This document shows positions 1-10,871 of a stretch of 64,000 nt of DNA, in pieces. The stretch comes from Gracilaria gracilis. Lineage: Eukaryota > Rhodophyta > Florideophyceae > Gracilariales > Gracilariaceae. Under the pieces are notes generated by a model, which worked only from the letters and a program-made list of their open reading frames with translations, was not told where the DNA came from and ran no database searches. Location: contig JARGSG010000200.1 in NCBI GenBank assembly GCA_030374805.1, positions 868,001 through 932,000 on the forward strand, given 5' to 3'. The position numbers and the translations under genes were made by a program. The stretch's first letter is position 1; every line of letters starts with the position of its first letter.

Positions 1-225
1 CCTATATGATCTATGAAAAAGTATAATATCGACGCTGTTTGTTACTGACTACATTAAAGGCTTCTCTTTGACCTGAACTACGCAACACAGTCATATACAG
101 TCGGTCTTTTAGCATGTATCGCCATAACTGTGTAGATACTACTAGAATATGCAACGGTAACTGTAAACTGTGCAGTCACTGAGTTTTTGCGTAGTTGTCT
201 AGTGTTGCCGTTGTAAACGCAAGTC
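1..225. other. AT-rich flank, nothing recognised
   Basis: No domain, repeat boundary or RNA gene was recognised. The homology of the inverted LTR-like arms starts just after it. Confidence 0.5.
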
Positions 226-732
226 AAAACCTGTTGATCTCGGGCCATCCCGGTCAAGTAAACGCTAACAAGCGAGTGTTCGCCTTTGACTCAAGAACCC
301 CTGGTACTCGAGAAACTACTCGTGGAGAGCCCACTCCTTGCGTAGGACTAGTCACCCACCTTGTGGTGGTTCCATGACGTCCATCATCAGTGTTTCTTTT
401 TAACCATGTGTGTCTTTGTGTTCTTTGCCCTTATCGTACATTTATCGCCCCGCCGCATACTATTATCGCATTTTTCGTCTTGTCTGATCTGGATCGTGGC
501 CTTTCCGGTCGCGGTTCGTTTTCTCACTACCGTGTGCTCCCGTCCCACTTCTGTGACGTCATCACATACTTCGAGGCCATATACATCCAACTTCTTGGTT
601 TCCAGGCCTGTTCGCTCGCCGAGACGGTGAATCCCGGTCTTACACTCGGGTAACGCACTCAACACATGTGGCTCTGTTGGCCATGCTACTCTCTATATAG
701 GAAGGCCCCGAACACCTTCGTTCTTTTTCTAA
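226..732 (+). repeat. LTR-like repeat, left arm of an inverted pair
   Basis: This about 507-bp stretch is the reverse complement, with substitutions, of 1438-1947. Layout and short matches (a segment reading CACCCACCTTGTGG and a terminal part reading CCGAACACCTTC followed by T-rich sequence and GCCAA) resemble the 852-bp LTRs at 48.4, 58.0 and 60.4 kb. I therefore read it as a diverged LTR of a related gypsy family lying on the plus strand. The outer boundary is not a clean TG and no target duplication was found, so it could instead be the arm of a foldback element. Confidence 0.5.
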
Positions 733-984
733 CTGCCAAGGTTTTGCCCCGCAACCGGTTGATGATGGGGTTGGGGCTCGGTGTACGAGGTACCAGATCC
801 TATACCAAACGTTCCCTCATGGGATTCATTTCATCTTGTATACGTATTTCCATTGCGGGGCCTCGTTTCCAGTCATACCTCGCGAGCAGTCCATATATTG
901 TAGTCATCATCATTTTGCATGACGCTGACTGTGAGCATGTGAAGCTTTGGGGGGCCTGGCGGGTACTAGTTGAGCGCCTTCGTG

Positions 985-1437
985 CAGAGGTCTAATGAGG
1001 TTCCAAATCGGGGGTCGTACGTGTATTTATTATATGTGTCGACAAAGAACAATTCATCCTCGTCTTCATCAGCCAGAGTATCTTCGGGCTCCATCTGCTT
1101 CGCATTTCAGTCCACATCCATGTCCTTAGTCCTCACTTCCAATTTGCCTTCTTTTTTATACTTCTCATTTGCCTGTGGGATTGCATTAAAATCCAGGTTA
1201 CCTACCGGTTGTGTATTGCTGGCTGGCTGCCCCCCAGTAACTGCTTCATTGAGCATGGCATGTTTTAAAACAACCATTTTGTTTCTATCTGGAACGTATT
1301 CCCTGTAACAAATTGCGTGCTCACAATCAACCAGAATGTCTCTGATGACATGGTTCCTGTACTTTGCACTACGTTTATGGCGCTTCTTTCGGGTGTGGAC
1401 GTAGCACTGTGAATCTAATTGGGGTGCAAAACATTGA
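985..1437 (-). other. coding-like remnant between the inverted arms
   Basis: Reading the minus strand from about 1437 leftward gives a protein-like frame without an obvious start codon. It is first rich in Cys, His, Lys and Arg (including CYVHTRKKRHKR), then has the motif YVPDRNKM, and ends in an acidic run (DEDEDEL) followed by FFVDTYNKYTYDPRF. Composition and lack of low-complexity bias suggest it was once translated. I do not recognise a family. It may be internal sequence of the element whose LTR-like arms flank it, or a host fragment caught between two LTRs. It is broken. Confidence 0.3.
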
Positions 1438-1947
1438 CAAAGAGAAAAACATGAAGGTGTTCGGCGCCTTTCTATATAGAGAGTAGAGTGGCAAAAAGAG
1501 CCACATATGGTGAGTGCGCGAGCCGAGTGTAAGACCGGAAATCACTGTCTCGACGAGCGAACAGGCGTGGAAATCAAGAAGTTGGATCTATACGGCCTCG
1601 AAGTCGGTGATGACGTCACAGAAGTGAGACGGCGGCACACGGTGGTGAGAAAACGGACCGCGACTGGCAAGGCCACGATACAGGTCAGAGCAGGACAAAA
1701 AGGGCAACACTGATATACAGGGGAGCGATATCTGTATGATACGGGCAGAGAACACAAAGACACATGTGGTTAAAAAGAAACACCAATGGTGGACATGCTG
1801 GAAGTTCCACAAGGTGGGTGACTATTCCTACGAAAGGAGTCGGCTCTCCGGCATTGTTTTCCCGAGTACCAGGGATTCTTGAGTCAGAGGCGAACACTCA
1901 CTTGTTAACGTTTACTTGACTGGGATGGCCCGAGATCAACAAGTTTT
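1438..1947 (-). repeat. LTR-like repeat, right arm of an inverted pair
   Basis: Reverse-complement partner of 226-732. On the minus strand it starts near the sequence matching AACTTGTTGATCTCGGG and runs to the T-rich terminal segment. Just outside it (about 1985-2010) an AT-rich piece with TATATCTAG resembles the interior of the solo LTR at 61 kb, so the LTR may extend a little farther right than the arm homology. Confidence 0.5.
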
Positions 1948-2689
1948 ATACTAGGACGTCGGCCGTCCGACTGTAAGTCCGTGCACTAAATAAAATAAAA
2001 TATATCTAGAAATTACCCTACGAAATTTTCCATCCACAGGCATAAGTGTATTATATATACACATCTCCGCAAAGGTGTCAATGTCCAGTCTGGATGCCAT
2101 CAAGTTGTACGAAGGGTCCAATATATCTTAATATAGAAAGAAAAGTCCTACCATCACGGATGAGGTACGGTCCTGGGGCGGGCAAAGTGGTGCGGTGGGT
2201 TAGTTTGCTACATTGAATCTTAAGGTTCACAAAAGAAATATCGGTCCTCCGAAACAGATACCCGGAAAAAGGTGAGACTAAATGCCCAGGGAATTGAGAA
2301 GCGCCCCATTTCGCTCGTACGCCCATATTTTGGGTTTCGACCCCTCCAAAAAATAAGCGAATGATTGACGTCAATTATATACCATTTTCTGGCTTTACAG
2401 TTGTTCAATAGACCTACCTTAGAATTGATCTGTCTTCCTTCAAAATATTAAGATTTGACTATAAGAATTACATTTCAGTAGAAATCAGTTCGTATATAAA
2501 GATATGCTGGCTTTGAATATCACCGTAATTAACTGTCAATTCAAACTCGAAATCTAAACCACATAGCCCTACATTCTAAATTTACACTTCTGGAGCTATC
2601 TTAGTCTTTCAGATATAAGTTAGCTTTCGAAACCCTTCACAGAATTGTGTAAATATGCATAAATCATAGGCAGAGTACCTGGTTTAAGG
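1948..2689. other. non-coding, nothing recognised
   Basis: AT-rich sequence. A 98-codon open frame on the minus strand (2078-2374) shows no recognisable domain and may be chance. No repeat termini were seen. Confidence 0.4.
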
Positions 2690-2903
2690 TGTAGATCGCG
2701 GTAAGAGCGGACGAGCCGAACATGGGGGTAAAGGGCGCGCCTCGACCGTCCCCGGCGAGTTGCACACTCTCCAGAACAGTCGGGTATGTTATTTTGTGCA
2801 AGCCAAGGAATCAGACGGTGGCGCTGTGTGCCGCTGTGAACGCCCACCATAAACGTGTCATGCATTCACCAGGCTCCTCTCGCAAGAGGTCGACGAACTG
2901 TAA
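2690..2903 (+). repeat. dispersed repeat, copy A (uninterrupted)
   Basis: This about 214-bp unit begins TGTAGATCGCGG and ends GGTCGACGAACTGT. It matches 9842-10354 at visibly reduced identity (roughly 80% by eye), except that copy B carries a MITE. Copy A therefore acts as the empty-site reference for that MITE. Both copies are in the same orientation and lie on either side of the copia element at 3.4-7.7 kb, but their divergence and distance make it unclear whether they are its LTRs. A solo LTR or SINE-like repeat is equally possible. Confidence 0.55.
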
Positions 2904-3409
2904 CACCGTCTCTCGAGGCGAAGCGCTACTCTTCCTACACCACTTTGAACTCTCTTATAGAATAAACGTAGTAAAACACAGCAACAGGCCGAAGAGCAAG
3001 GCCCGTAGACAAGCCCATCATTGAGCTCATCTCTTCCACAAGAACGTCTTTCAGAACTTTAAGGCGTGGTGCACCCATTAACATAAAATACTAGTAAGGA
3101 CCTAAATAGCTTGTCACTAAATATCCCACATTAGTAAACTTCCAAAACCTGAGCAAAATTCAAAAACCCAGAAGGAAAAAAATAATTAATGCCTCTCTAG
3201 GAAAATAAAGAGAGCTTGTGAGAATGAAGAGAAAACAAAGCAACTAAGCCCAAGCGAAGGACCGTATGCAGATCAAGACAAAAGCAATTAAGGCAATCCA
3301 AGCAAGACAGAAAGAAGATAAGACAAATACAAACAGATAAAAGTTAGTGTAGTTAGTGATCCCAAAAATTCTTTTCAGAACGAATCATGGTGCATCAATC
3401 TGTCCATTT
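2904..3409. other. AT-rich, nothing recognised
   Basis: Purine-rich, A-rich non-coding sequence between the dispersed repeat and the distal end of the copia coding region. No terminal repeat could be matched with the other side of the element. Confidence 0.4.
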
Positions 3410-4167
3410 TCGTCACATTGAAAAGAGACGCACAATTCGTCAGTATTTGAGCGATCTGTAGACTCCTTAGGATATGCCGCAGTTCGATATTCTTTTCACC
3501 GTGAAGGTCTCGCACATGATGCATCTTTAAGTCAATATGCTTGTTGCGGCCAAAAATATGCGGGTTGTTGGTAAGTGATAAAGGAGCCCAGCTACTCAGT
3601 AGAGATTCTGTAGCTTCATACCAGAATTTATAGTTCCAAGGCTGGTGATGTCCAAATTCCCAGAATATTTTGTATCCAAGTTATGTCTTTAGTGCAGATG
3701 GAAAGAGCTACGTACTTTGCCTCTGCAGAAGAAAGGGATATCACAGTCTGACGCTTCGATTTCCACATAATGGGTGCGTCGGTGGAAACGATATCGTACC
3801 CAGTTGTTGACCTGCGAGTCTCAATACATCCACCCCAATCGGCGTCAGCGTACGCACGAAGTAATGCTGGGTTGATCGGAACGTTAGCTCTGTAGTGAAG
3901 TCCGTACTCCATGATTCTGGCCAAATATCTGAAAAAGCACTTGAGAAGTGAGTAATGGCGTTCGCAAGGATCATGGAGGTGATTCGAGAGTGCTGACACG
4001 GGAAAGAAGAGGTCCGAACGCGTGGATACAGCTATGTAGAGAAGTCCATCAATTCCAGCCCGGTAGTTTGCAGGCTGATGTGGATGGAGAGTATGCTCCT
4101 CATCACTTGCTAGGAGGAGGTTGGCCCCAGCCAGGAAAAGAGATTGGAGTGGGTCGCATCGCTCCAT
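3410..4167 (-). pseudogene. copia RNase H region
   Basis: Copia-type C-terminal region. The minus strand shows YADADWGGC, the T-rich turn RRSTTGYD, SLSSAEAKYVAL and, farther downstream, NKHIDLKMHHVRD, which corresponds to the conserved K-H-I-D-I segment of copia RNase H. Upstream it begins in the connection region after reverse transcriptase. It belongs to the element at 3.4-7.7 kb and is a fossil. Confidence 0.85.
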
Positions 4168-4324
4168 GCCAAAATTCTTCAGCAGTGGTACTGCTTATCC
4201 ATACTGCGTGACCTTGATTCCTTATGGTGGCCGTTGGATACTCCAGACGATGAACGACTTCAGTTTTCCGTATAGTTTTACGTCGAATGTTACGGCGAGC
4301 CGTTCCTTGAAGTATGTTAGGAGA

Positions 4325-5028
4325 TCAACGCTGTTGGAAGTAAAGGCACAGGATGACGGCTACAACGGCGAATTGATCCTCTTCGCGGTATATGAAAACT
4401 CTCGAGTCCGGAGCAGGGGTTTCGAATCCCCATGATAATAAGGTGTCAAAGAAGAGCGAGCCCCATATTACACGGGCTTGTACTGCCCCGTAAAGGGAGT
4501 TGAAGAGTTTGCCGGCATATCCAGGTTTGGCTTGAAGACCGGAGAAGTCCGTCGGTGGTTTCATGATAATTGGCACATCAAGTTTGTCGTATAGGTACGC
4601 GTTTGATATATATCGACATATATGTCGGCTCCTTCCATTGTTAGTTTCTCTGCCATAGAGACGGCAAGCAGAATTCGCAGAGCTTCGTGAGATGCAACAG
4701 GGGCTTTGGTGTTGAGCGGGTCGAAATCACTGAAAGGATTTTGCTTGTCACCCCGTAGATAGCAGCGGGCCTTCCTTAGGAACTTCTTCCCAACTCCATC
4801 CAACATCTTCTCCTCGGAAACCCAAGTGCAAGAAACCGGTTTCATTGCGGCTTCCAAAGGAATGAGTTCCCAGGTATCTCGCTTGATGAGTGCATTCATC
4901 TCACGATCAATGGCCTCGCACCATTCCAGATCATTGCAAACTTCCTTGAAGGAGTGAGAGTCTGACAGATAATCCAAAGTCTTTTCCGACAACCGTACCA
5001 GTGGGAAGTTCTGAGTTATAGTAGTCAA
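4325..5028 (-). pseudogene. copia reverse transcriptase region
   Basis: Contains the copia reverse-transcriptase entry segment (W-C-E-A-I-D-R-E-M-N-A-L followed by TWELIPL), the segment around KARCYLRGDKQ, and the downstream LYGAVQA motif typical of this family. The fragment is incomplete relative to a normal copia polymerase. It is part of the same fossil. Confidence 0.85.
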
Positions 5029-5043
5029 AACGTTTACCAGATG

Positions 5044-6120
5044 TTACTCTAATTCCGGTAAGTCCGAGCCACTTTGTACAGTGGGTTGAGTCTTCTCTGT
5101 TTCCTGTTGCCTCGTGATTCTTTCTAGGAGGCTGGTGGGGTTTGGCAGAGAAGATGAGTTGATCGGCTTGAAGTCCAAGTTCCGGCTCGCCACGATAGAG
5201 TTCTTCTGCGGTGCATATACTCGGAAAAGAGTGTTATCGCTCGGCCTACCAAAGAAGTGAGAGAGTACGGATCGTGGAAGGAACTTGTTGTTTGGAATGG
5301 TTTTGGAGCGGTAAGCAAAGGCGTTGCCAGGTTGACCGAAGTTGGGAACATGAGATAAATCTATCTTGTCATTCGGGTTCCATTCTGATATTGAGATCCG
5401 TTCCTTGATGCGTGGGGACGGTGCCTGGTTGCCAAGCCAATTTTCGTCGTTCCTGGGTTCAGCCCAGAACGAGATCGGGAGCTTGCTTGCGAAAAGAAGT
5501 ACGCGAGCCCGAGTCCCATGTTCCTGGATCAGTGTATCTGCTGCCTCGTTTGATTCGGAGGCGTGGGCAGGAGAAAAGTCCAGATCGATACCATTGCAGT
5601 AGGAGAAGTGGTCCAATTCGTTGGAATTATGCTCGCCTACCCCGTTCAGGAGAACATTTCTGAGTCGGTACGAGTGGTTACACTCGAGTTCGGAGCGAAG
5701 CTTGTACCATTCCAAATGCTTTAGAATGTTTGCGGTAGTCTTGTCCGTTAGAAAGAAGATGTCCGACTTCGAAGTGTAGTCTTCAAGAATGGCTATAGCG
5801 TAGATCACGCCAGAGAGAGAAGGCGAGATCTTCCCTGACACGTCCATGTGCACAACCGCCAGAAAAATGGATTTGGAGACAGATCGCGGCCTGGCTATGA
5901 ACGGGTTGAGTTTTATTTTGCCGGTGAAGCACGGGACGCAGGTCAAAGTCTCTAAGATACACCGTTTTAAGTAAGGAACGGAGTGCAAGGCCTTCGAAAG
6001 AACCTGGTATCTGTCTGTTTGAAGATGAGGAGTACATCCATGCCAGTCCGAAGCTAGTTCTTGCTTGGTGTTTCCGGCAATTACCACCATGACCTGCTGA
6101 TCGGTATCGCAGAGATCCAT
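5044..6120 (-). pseudogene. copia integrase region
   Basis: Corresponds to the integrase core and the region C-terminal to it. Visible are a C-x-x-C pair (CVPCFTGK), a core start near VHMDVSGKISPS, and a distal HASESNEAADTLIQEHGTRAR segment equivalent to the usual N-G-x-A-E-R-x-N helix. It also carries the downstream FGRPSDNTLFRVYAPQ segment seen in copia polyproteins. Fossil. Confidence 0.8.
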
Positions 6121-6546
6121 GATGAACAGACCCCGTCTTATCTCTGTTTCTCATACGGTTTCTGAGTAGTTTTGGAAAGTATTATGAAGCAGCCATTGAA
6201 TGGGCGCAAGGTTGAGGTGAACGCAACCATGAAGTCTACGCTGTAGACACCGACTGATAATATGTTGGACTCGAATGTAGGAGCGTGGTAAGCTTCGATG
6301 ATCGTGCCTCTGTTCAATGGTATCCAGACATGAGCTTTTCGGAAAAGACGCCTATTGTCTGAGGCAGCTTGCACAAGTTCAATCTCAATGCGCTCGTAGC
6401 AGATGAATGATTTGCGAGAGTAGAAGAAGTGATGCAAAGTTCGAAAATTAATGTAAACTGCTTATACTTTCGTCTGTGAGAAAAATTCAATGTTGCTCTT
6501 GTACTTAGTCATACTGCAGTTGAAAACCGGCGAAGGAGGTGGCTCT

Positions 6547-7704
6547 TCATGTCTTTGCACCACAGAAGAGCGAGGGTTGGACGAATAAGTAAGATTGCCA
6601 TCTCCCTTGGTGTAAAGCGTGAGTTCCAGTTTGACTGATCACTTCTACCTTGGTTGGGGCGAGAGCCACGTTGGAGACTTGGACCACCATTGTTCCGATC
6701 GCATGATTGATGTCCGTGTAAGGGGCGTTGGTTCTCATGATTGTCCGACTCCTCTCGTTTCCATTTGTAGCAGTCCCTCGCGTAGTGAGCGCGACCACCA
6801 CAATAAGAGCAGTTATCATCGGAGCGGTTCTTCGAGGACTTGTTTCAACGGTTACGGCGTTTTCGGCTATGTTTGTTTGCCGTGTTGGCCTTTGGCTGAG
6901 TGGCAGGTGTGCAGGAGAGAGCGGAAGGCGAGGGGTACTTCGGGTTCTTCCTGCGTGCCACCTCCGTCTGCACTGCATTCACAAGGAAGTCGAAACCAAA
7001 ATCGGTTAGGGTGGCCATCATTGCAAGAGGCGCGAAGGAGTTGAGGAGACTGCGAATGAGTTTAGATTCGTTGTCGTACCCCGATAATTCTTCGTCAAAG
7101 TTTGCGAGTTTTCCAACCACTTCCAGGAACTTCGAGACTTGTTTCTTTCAGTTTTTATGATCCTTGTCTACCAAGGTGTCCAGGCGATAACAAATGCTCT
7201 GCCCAGCTAGCGCATTTGATTTGGTATACACGCGTTGCAGTTCATTCCAAAGATCCTTGGCCGTTTTGTCGTCATCGTCGACAAACGTCCTTGCGAGAGC
7301 AAGCGGAGATTTACCGAGACATGGGGTGATGGTGTTCTTCGCTTTCACGGATTTCTCGAATCAAGATCTCATTGTCCGGCTTGTCAGGTTGATTCCATCG
7401 GGGTTTGGATCTAGTTTGGAGAGAAATGGGTCGTCTCGGCGAAGGTATGCCAAGATACGGCGGTGTCAGTGGATATAGTCACTGGGGACCTTTTGCATCG
7501 GTAGCTTTCTCCGGATACTCTCTTGACTGCCATATGTATGGGGTCGTTAGGTATGAGGAACACATCCACGAATGCGTGGTCAATCCTTGAGAGGAGGTAG
7601 GCACGGCAGTAATTTTCTGGTTGAATCGTTCCCTCTAGAAAACGTCGGGGGCTTTTAAAAAAGATCATTAACCTGCTGAAGCGGAAAAGTATCCACTGAG
7701 TCAA
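6547..7704 (-). pseudogene. copia gag region with zinc knuckle
   Basis: The gag-like part includes A-K-D-L-W-N-E-L-Q-R-V-Y, a hallmark of the copia gag (UBN2-type) fold. Near 6760-6830 lies a CCHC knuckle (CSYCGGRAHYARDC). It precedes the protease and integrase regions on the minus strand, as expected for copia. Broken. Confidence 0.8.
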
Positions 7705-7860
7705 CCATATCTTTCTGCGCTGTGAAGTGCTGTCGCCACGAAATTCAAATCAAACTTGCGTGAGCATGACGTGCATAATGGAACTTTAGCTGACCATTGT
7801 TACGTGATAGGGTCGTCATAGATCTATAGATCAAGCAGTGAGAAAGAAGGGACCTCGTGT

Positions 7861-8460
7861 AATGTGTAGTGCAACGCAAGAGGCTGAAAGACACCACGAA
7901 GACGTCCGAGAGCTTCCTCCCGAGGAGGGCACCCAGCAGACCGAGCCTCTCGGGCAAGGCGTGACGAAGTCCGGTGTAAGCTGAGTCCAAGATGTCACGA
8001 CGGAGCGTAGAGATTCGATCAGAGAATCGGTGGACCACCACATGTGTGGTTTAATATATCCTCCAAAGAGGCACGAGTACACAGAAATGAGAAAAGGGAA
8101 AAGAGAATCCGCGAGAGCGAGGAATGGAGAGGAGGAAATTGGAAAGGAAGGGAGAAAGCAACGGTACGCACCGGGTTATCCCTGTAAAGGGGCGAATGCG
8201 ACAAATAGTGGTAAATACTCCCACAGTTGGCTTCCATTAGAGGACGCAGGGAGAATAGACAAAACGTGTGCAACGGAGCCCCTCTCCTGGAAGGAGTCGA
8301 TCACCGCCGAAGGCGAAGAAGTCTAGAGCCCACCCTGGTCGAGGGAACTTTGCTGTGCACGGTGGCGAGGTCGCCGGCGAGCTAAATAGTGAGCTCGCGC
8401 CAACACTAATTAAATGAACTAACTAACTTAAGCCCACGTTTAGTGGCAATTCCCCACGCG
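7861..8460 (-). repeat. degenerate LTR-like fragment, gypsy LTR relative
   Basis: On the plus strand it starts TGTAGTGCAACGC, exactly like the solo LTR at 60431. Several further blocks line up with that LTR in the same order (CCACGAAGAC, GAGCTTCCTCCCGAGGAGG, the AAGTCCGGTGTAAGC region). I read it as a diverged minus-strand LTR of the same superfamily. The right end and a target duplication could not be fixed; 8460 is approximate. Confidence 0.45.
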
Positions 8461-8913
8461 CTGTGACGACCATTCTACGTCTATGTGGCCAAACTTCTGG
8501 CTCATCGGTAATCCACGTGTCATTCCAACGATGGTGGTCGTTAGTATTCATATACTTCTACTGGGAGCGATCGACCGACTCGTCGGAATATGGCTAAGTA
8601 GTTGGAAACCTCATTCTGAGGGCGTTGCTCTACATAATGTGTATGCTCATAGGTATAGTAGGAACTTTAAAGCGGGGCCACTGGCAGAAGATGCTATCTC
8701 CGAAGCCCTAAAGGTCAGATCTCTGTCTTCGATTTTATGTGACCTACCAAGTCTAACATAGGATGGACGAGGTGCTGCTGTCCCTGCGGAACGTCCAGGG
8801 TAGGTTACTAAAGGGGAATACGTTATTCAACAGTCAACACCGTCTGATTCCTTGCGGGACGCTAGCGCGGCGATCACTTCATGTCCATGTAGCTTTCTAA
8901 CAGCAAAGCCTGA
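8461..8913. other. non-coding, nothing recognised
   Basis: No domain or terminal repeat recognised. The preceding LTR-like fragment may extend into its first part. Confidence 0.35.
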
Positions 8914-9315
8914 AAGACGACATACCCCGTTCTAACAAAGAAAGCAGAGCACCCCCGAATAGGGCCCGTTATCCAGAGTGATGCTAAACAAAGTTACTTG
9001 GTAAAAGTGCCTGGTCGATTCCCTACCGGTCCCCAGGATCACTACTGTTATATCACTACACGTGCCACGATGAAGTATGCCTTGGAGGCCCTTAATCTGG
9101 TGCAAGCTTCTCATATAGAAAAGCTATCCGCACGAAACCTCCGGTGGGACGGCGGAACTTACAGAACTCGAACTTTGCTTAGTAAGAAGAGAGGGACACT
9201 CTTCTCCGTAGATCCCCCACCCAAGGCGTTGAAACCACGAGGTACAAGTAGAAAGCGCATTAAGTCAAATAGGCAAGGTACCCAGTTGGAAGTAGATTCG
9301 TGTCCGAATTCGTAG
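8914..9315 (+). other. coding-like remnant, function unknown
   Basis: An open plus-strand frame of about 133 codons without a clear ATG at its beginning; an internal Met lies at KYALEALNLVQ. Composition is protein-like, with the motifs LTKKAEHPRIGPV, ITTRATMKYALEALN and LSARNLRWDGGTYRTR, and a basic tail (SRKRIKSNRQ). A Ser/Lys/Arg-rich frame seems to continue to about 9540 in another register. I do not recognise the family. It could be a decayed gag or chromatin-type protein. Confidence 0.3.
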
Positions 9316-9841
9316 CTCCGCGAGGAGTACTGAAAACAAAAGGTCGGAGACGAGCCGCGGGGTAGAGGCCAAGGACAAACCAAAACGTAAAAGCTCGGGT
9401 AGGAGCACAGGCCGGATAGTGGTGGCACGGAACCTGCAAGCGCGGCACGGAGGGCAGAGGATGGGGCCGAAAAGGAGGCCAAGAGAGAGGGGCAAAGGTC
9501 GGACGCCAGACACGAGTCCGTCGGTGCCGCGCTGAGGCCAAGAGAGTAGAACGGCACGAATCCAGGAGACGTGGCGTGTCCTGGAGGCCGAAGAAGATGA
9601 GCGGCACGCAGGCAGCAGGCGCAGCGCGCAGGAAAAAAGAGAAGCACAGCTCGTAAAGATAAAAAGTTGAGGCCGTGGCAGTGGCCCGGAGTTAGAGCGT
9701 AAGGTGTGGTGGACAGCGTTATATTGGCAGTAAACGGCGTGAAGGAGGGGCGAAAAATGGAGGCGTGCAGAGGAAAGAGAGCTCGACGAGAGGGAGGAGT
9801 TTGGCGGTCCCAGTGACGGAAGCCCCCAGACGATGCTACCA
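9316..9841. other. purine-rich, GC-rich stretch
   Basis: The plus strand is dominated by G and A (GGCACGGAGGGCAGAGG-like runs). The long minus-strand open frame through it looks like a shadow of this composition (Pro/Leu/Ser-rich, low complexity). No reliable gene. Confidence 0.4.
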
Positions 9842-10354
9842 TGTAGATTGCGGTTAGAGCGGACGAGCAGAACGTTGTGGTGAAGTGCGTCCCTAAACCG
9901 TCACCGGCGAGTTACACACTCGTCGGAACGGTCAGGCATTTTATTTGGTGGAAGCCAAGAAAACGGGCAGCGCCGCTGTGCGCCGCTGTAAACGCCTACC
10001 GTACACGTGTCGCCCATTCACTTCGATCGCATCGCACCCTATGAACATCGAATCTGGCCAAAATATGGCCGAGATATGGCCGAAATGTGGCCGTTTAAGT
10101 CGAAATTTTGGGAGAATTTGTAACTAATGAAAATAAGAGTTTTTGTTAGCTTACAAGTATAATATTCGGCCATATTTGGGCCACATATCGGCCATATTTC
10201 GGCCATATGAAGAAAAATGAAACTTGTTTGTCTTGGCTGGTTAAACGTTCTCACAAATTTTCGAGCTAAACGTCCACATTTCGGCCATATCTCGGCCATA
10301 TTTTGGCCAGATTTGATGTTCATAGGGCGCAAGAGGTCGACGAACTGTGACTTT
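9842..10354 (+). repeat. dispersed repeat, copy B, interrupted by a MITE
   Basis: Starts TGTAGATTGCGG and ends GGTCGACGAACTGT like copy A at 2690-2903. The interior reads AGAGCGGACGAGC and CGGCGAGTT like copy A, but 291 bp of palindromic DNA are inserted near its end. Copy A has a single CTCGCAAGAGG at that point, whereas here CGCA is present on both sides of the insert. Confidence 0.6.
10037..10327. mobile_element. 291-bp palindromic MITE, TSD CGCA
   Basis: Terminal inverted repeats begin CCCTATGAACATC and end GATGTTCATAGGG. They contain several copies of the half-palindrome TGGCCATATT / AATATGGCCG, so each arm of about 85-90 bp can fold back. The four bases CGCA directly flank both ends (10033-10036 and 10328-10331). 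The unoccupied relative at 2690-2903 has them once, which proves the insertion. No coding capacity. The superfamily is uncertain because a 4-bp duplication fits several. Confidence 0.85.
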
Positions 10355-10871
10355 TGAGCACCTACAGTTCATATTCTGCGCAGTCCTGTACACCTTCTAT
10401 TTTGGAATGAACACAAAAATGCGCCCGACAAAACATGATTTACAGATATTTTTGTGGGGCTTAGTTCTATATGATTCTAGTTAGCTATATATCAATATGT
10501 GTGCTGTAAACTGAATAGTTGCCGATTGGCAGACCATCTCATATTTTTCGTTGTGCACAGATTTTTGTTTTTTTCTAAACTAGACAAGAATGATCCGTTT
10601 TATAATAATACAAATGGCTTTTATGACTCGATTTGCTTTCAAAAAGTTACACACAAATGCGGAAGTAAGTCTTATGGAAAAACTTTACACATGTCAGGAA
10701 TTTGCTAGAAGCAATACTATTTTAATCAATACTCCAACGTTTTTTAAAGGTGCGCCACTTTGCCCGCACCAGGAAGGTATATATGAGACCTGAAAACTAC
10801 TAAGTACTGCTAATTGTTTTGTACTACACAAACGTGCGCAAGTGTGAAATGTTCGTTTTGGAACCTGTCAA
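10355..10871. other. AT-rich, nothing recognised
   Basis: Only short AT-rich frames. It ends in GTCAA, the left target duplication of the following TRIM. Confidence 0.4.

Larger units (their letters stand above)
3410..7740 (-). mobile_element. Ty1/copia LTR retrotransposon, broken
   Basis: Minus-strand remnant with parts in copia order reading from right to left: gag with zinc knuckle, protease region, integrase, reverse transcriptase, RNase H. Integrase before reverse transcriptase identifies the Ty1/copia superfamily. The element is broken in many places (at least half a dozen), and no convincing flanking LTR pair was found, so its true ends are unknown. It looks clearly older than the copia element at 22.6-27.2 kb. 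Confidence 0.85.

Noticed and set aside
4410-4440. tRNA T-arm-like GGGGTTTCGAATCCCC
   Set aside because: Lies within the copia reverse-transcriptase coding region and has no other tRNA parts.
9159-9842. 227-codon minus-strand frame
   Set aside because: Pro/Leu/Ser-rich product of a purine-rich plus strand, no start context or domain.
2690-10354. The two dispersed repeat copies as LTRs of the 3.4-7.7 kb copia element
   Set aside because: They differ too much and lie far from the coding ends, with no matching primer site or duplication. Left undecided but not called.
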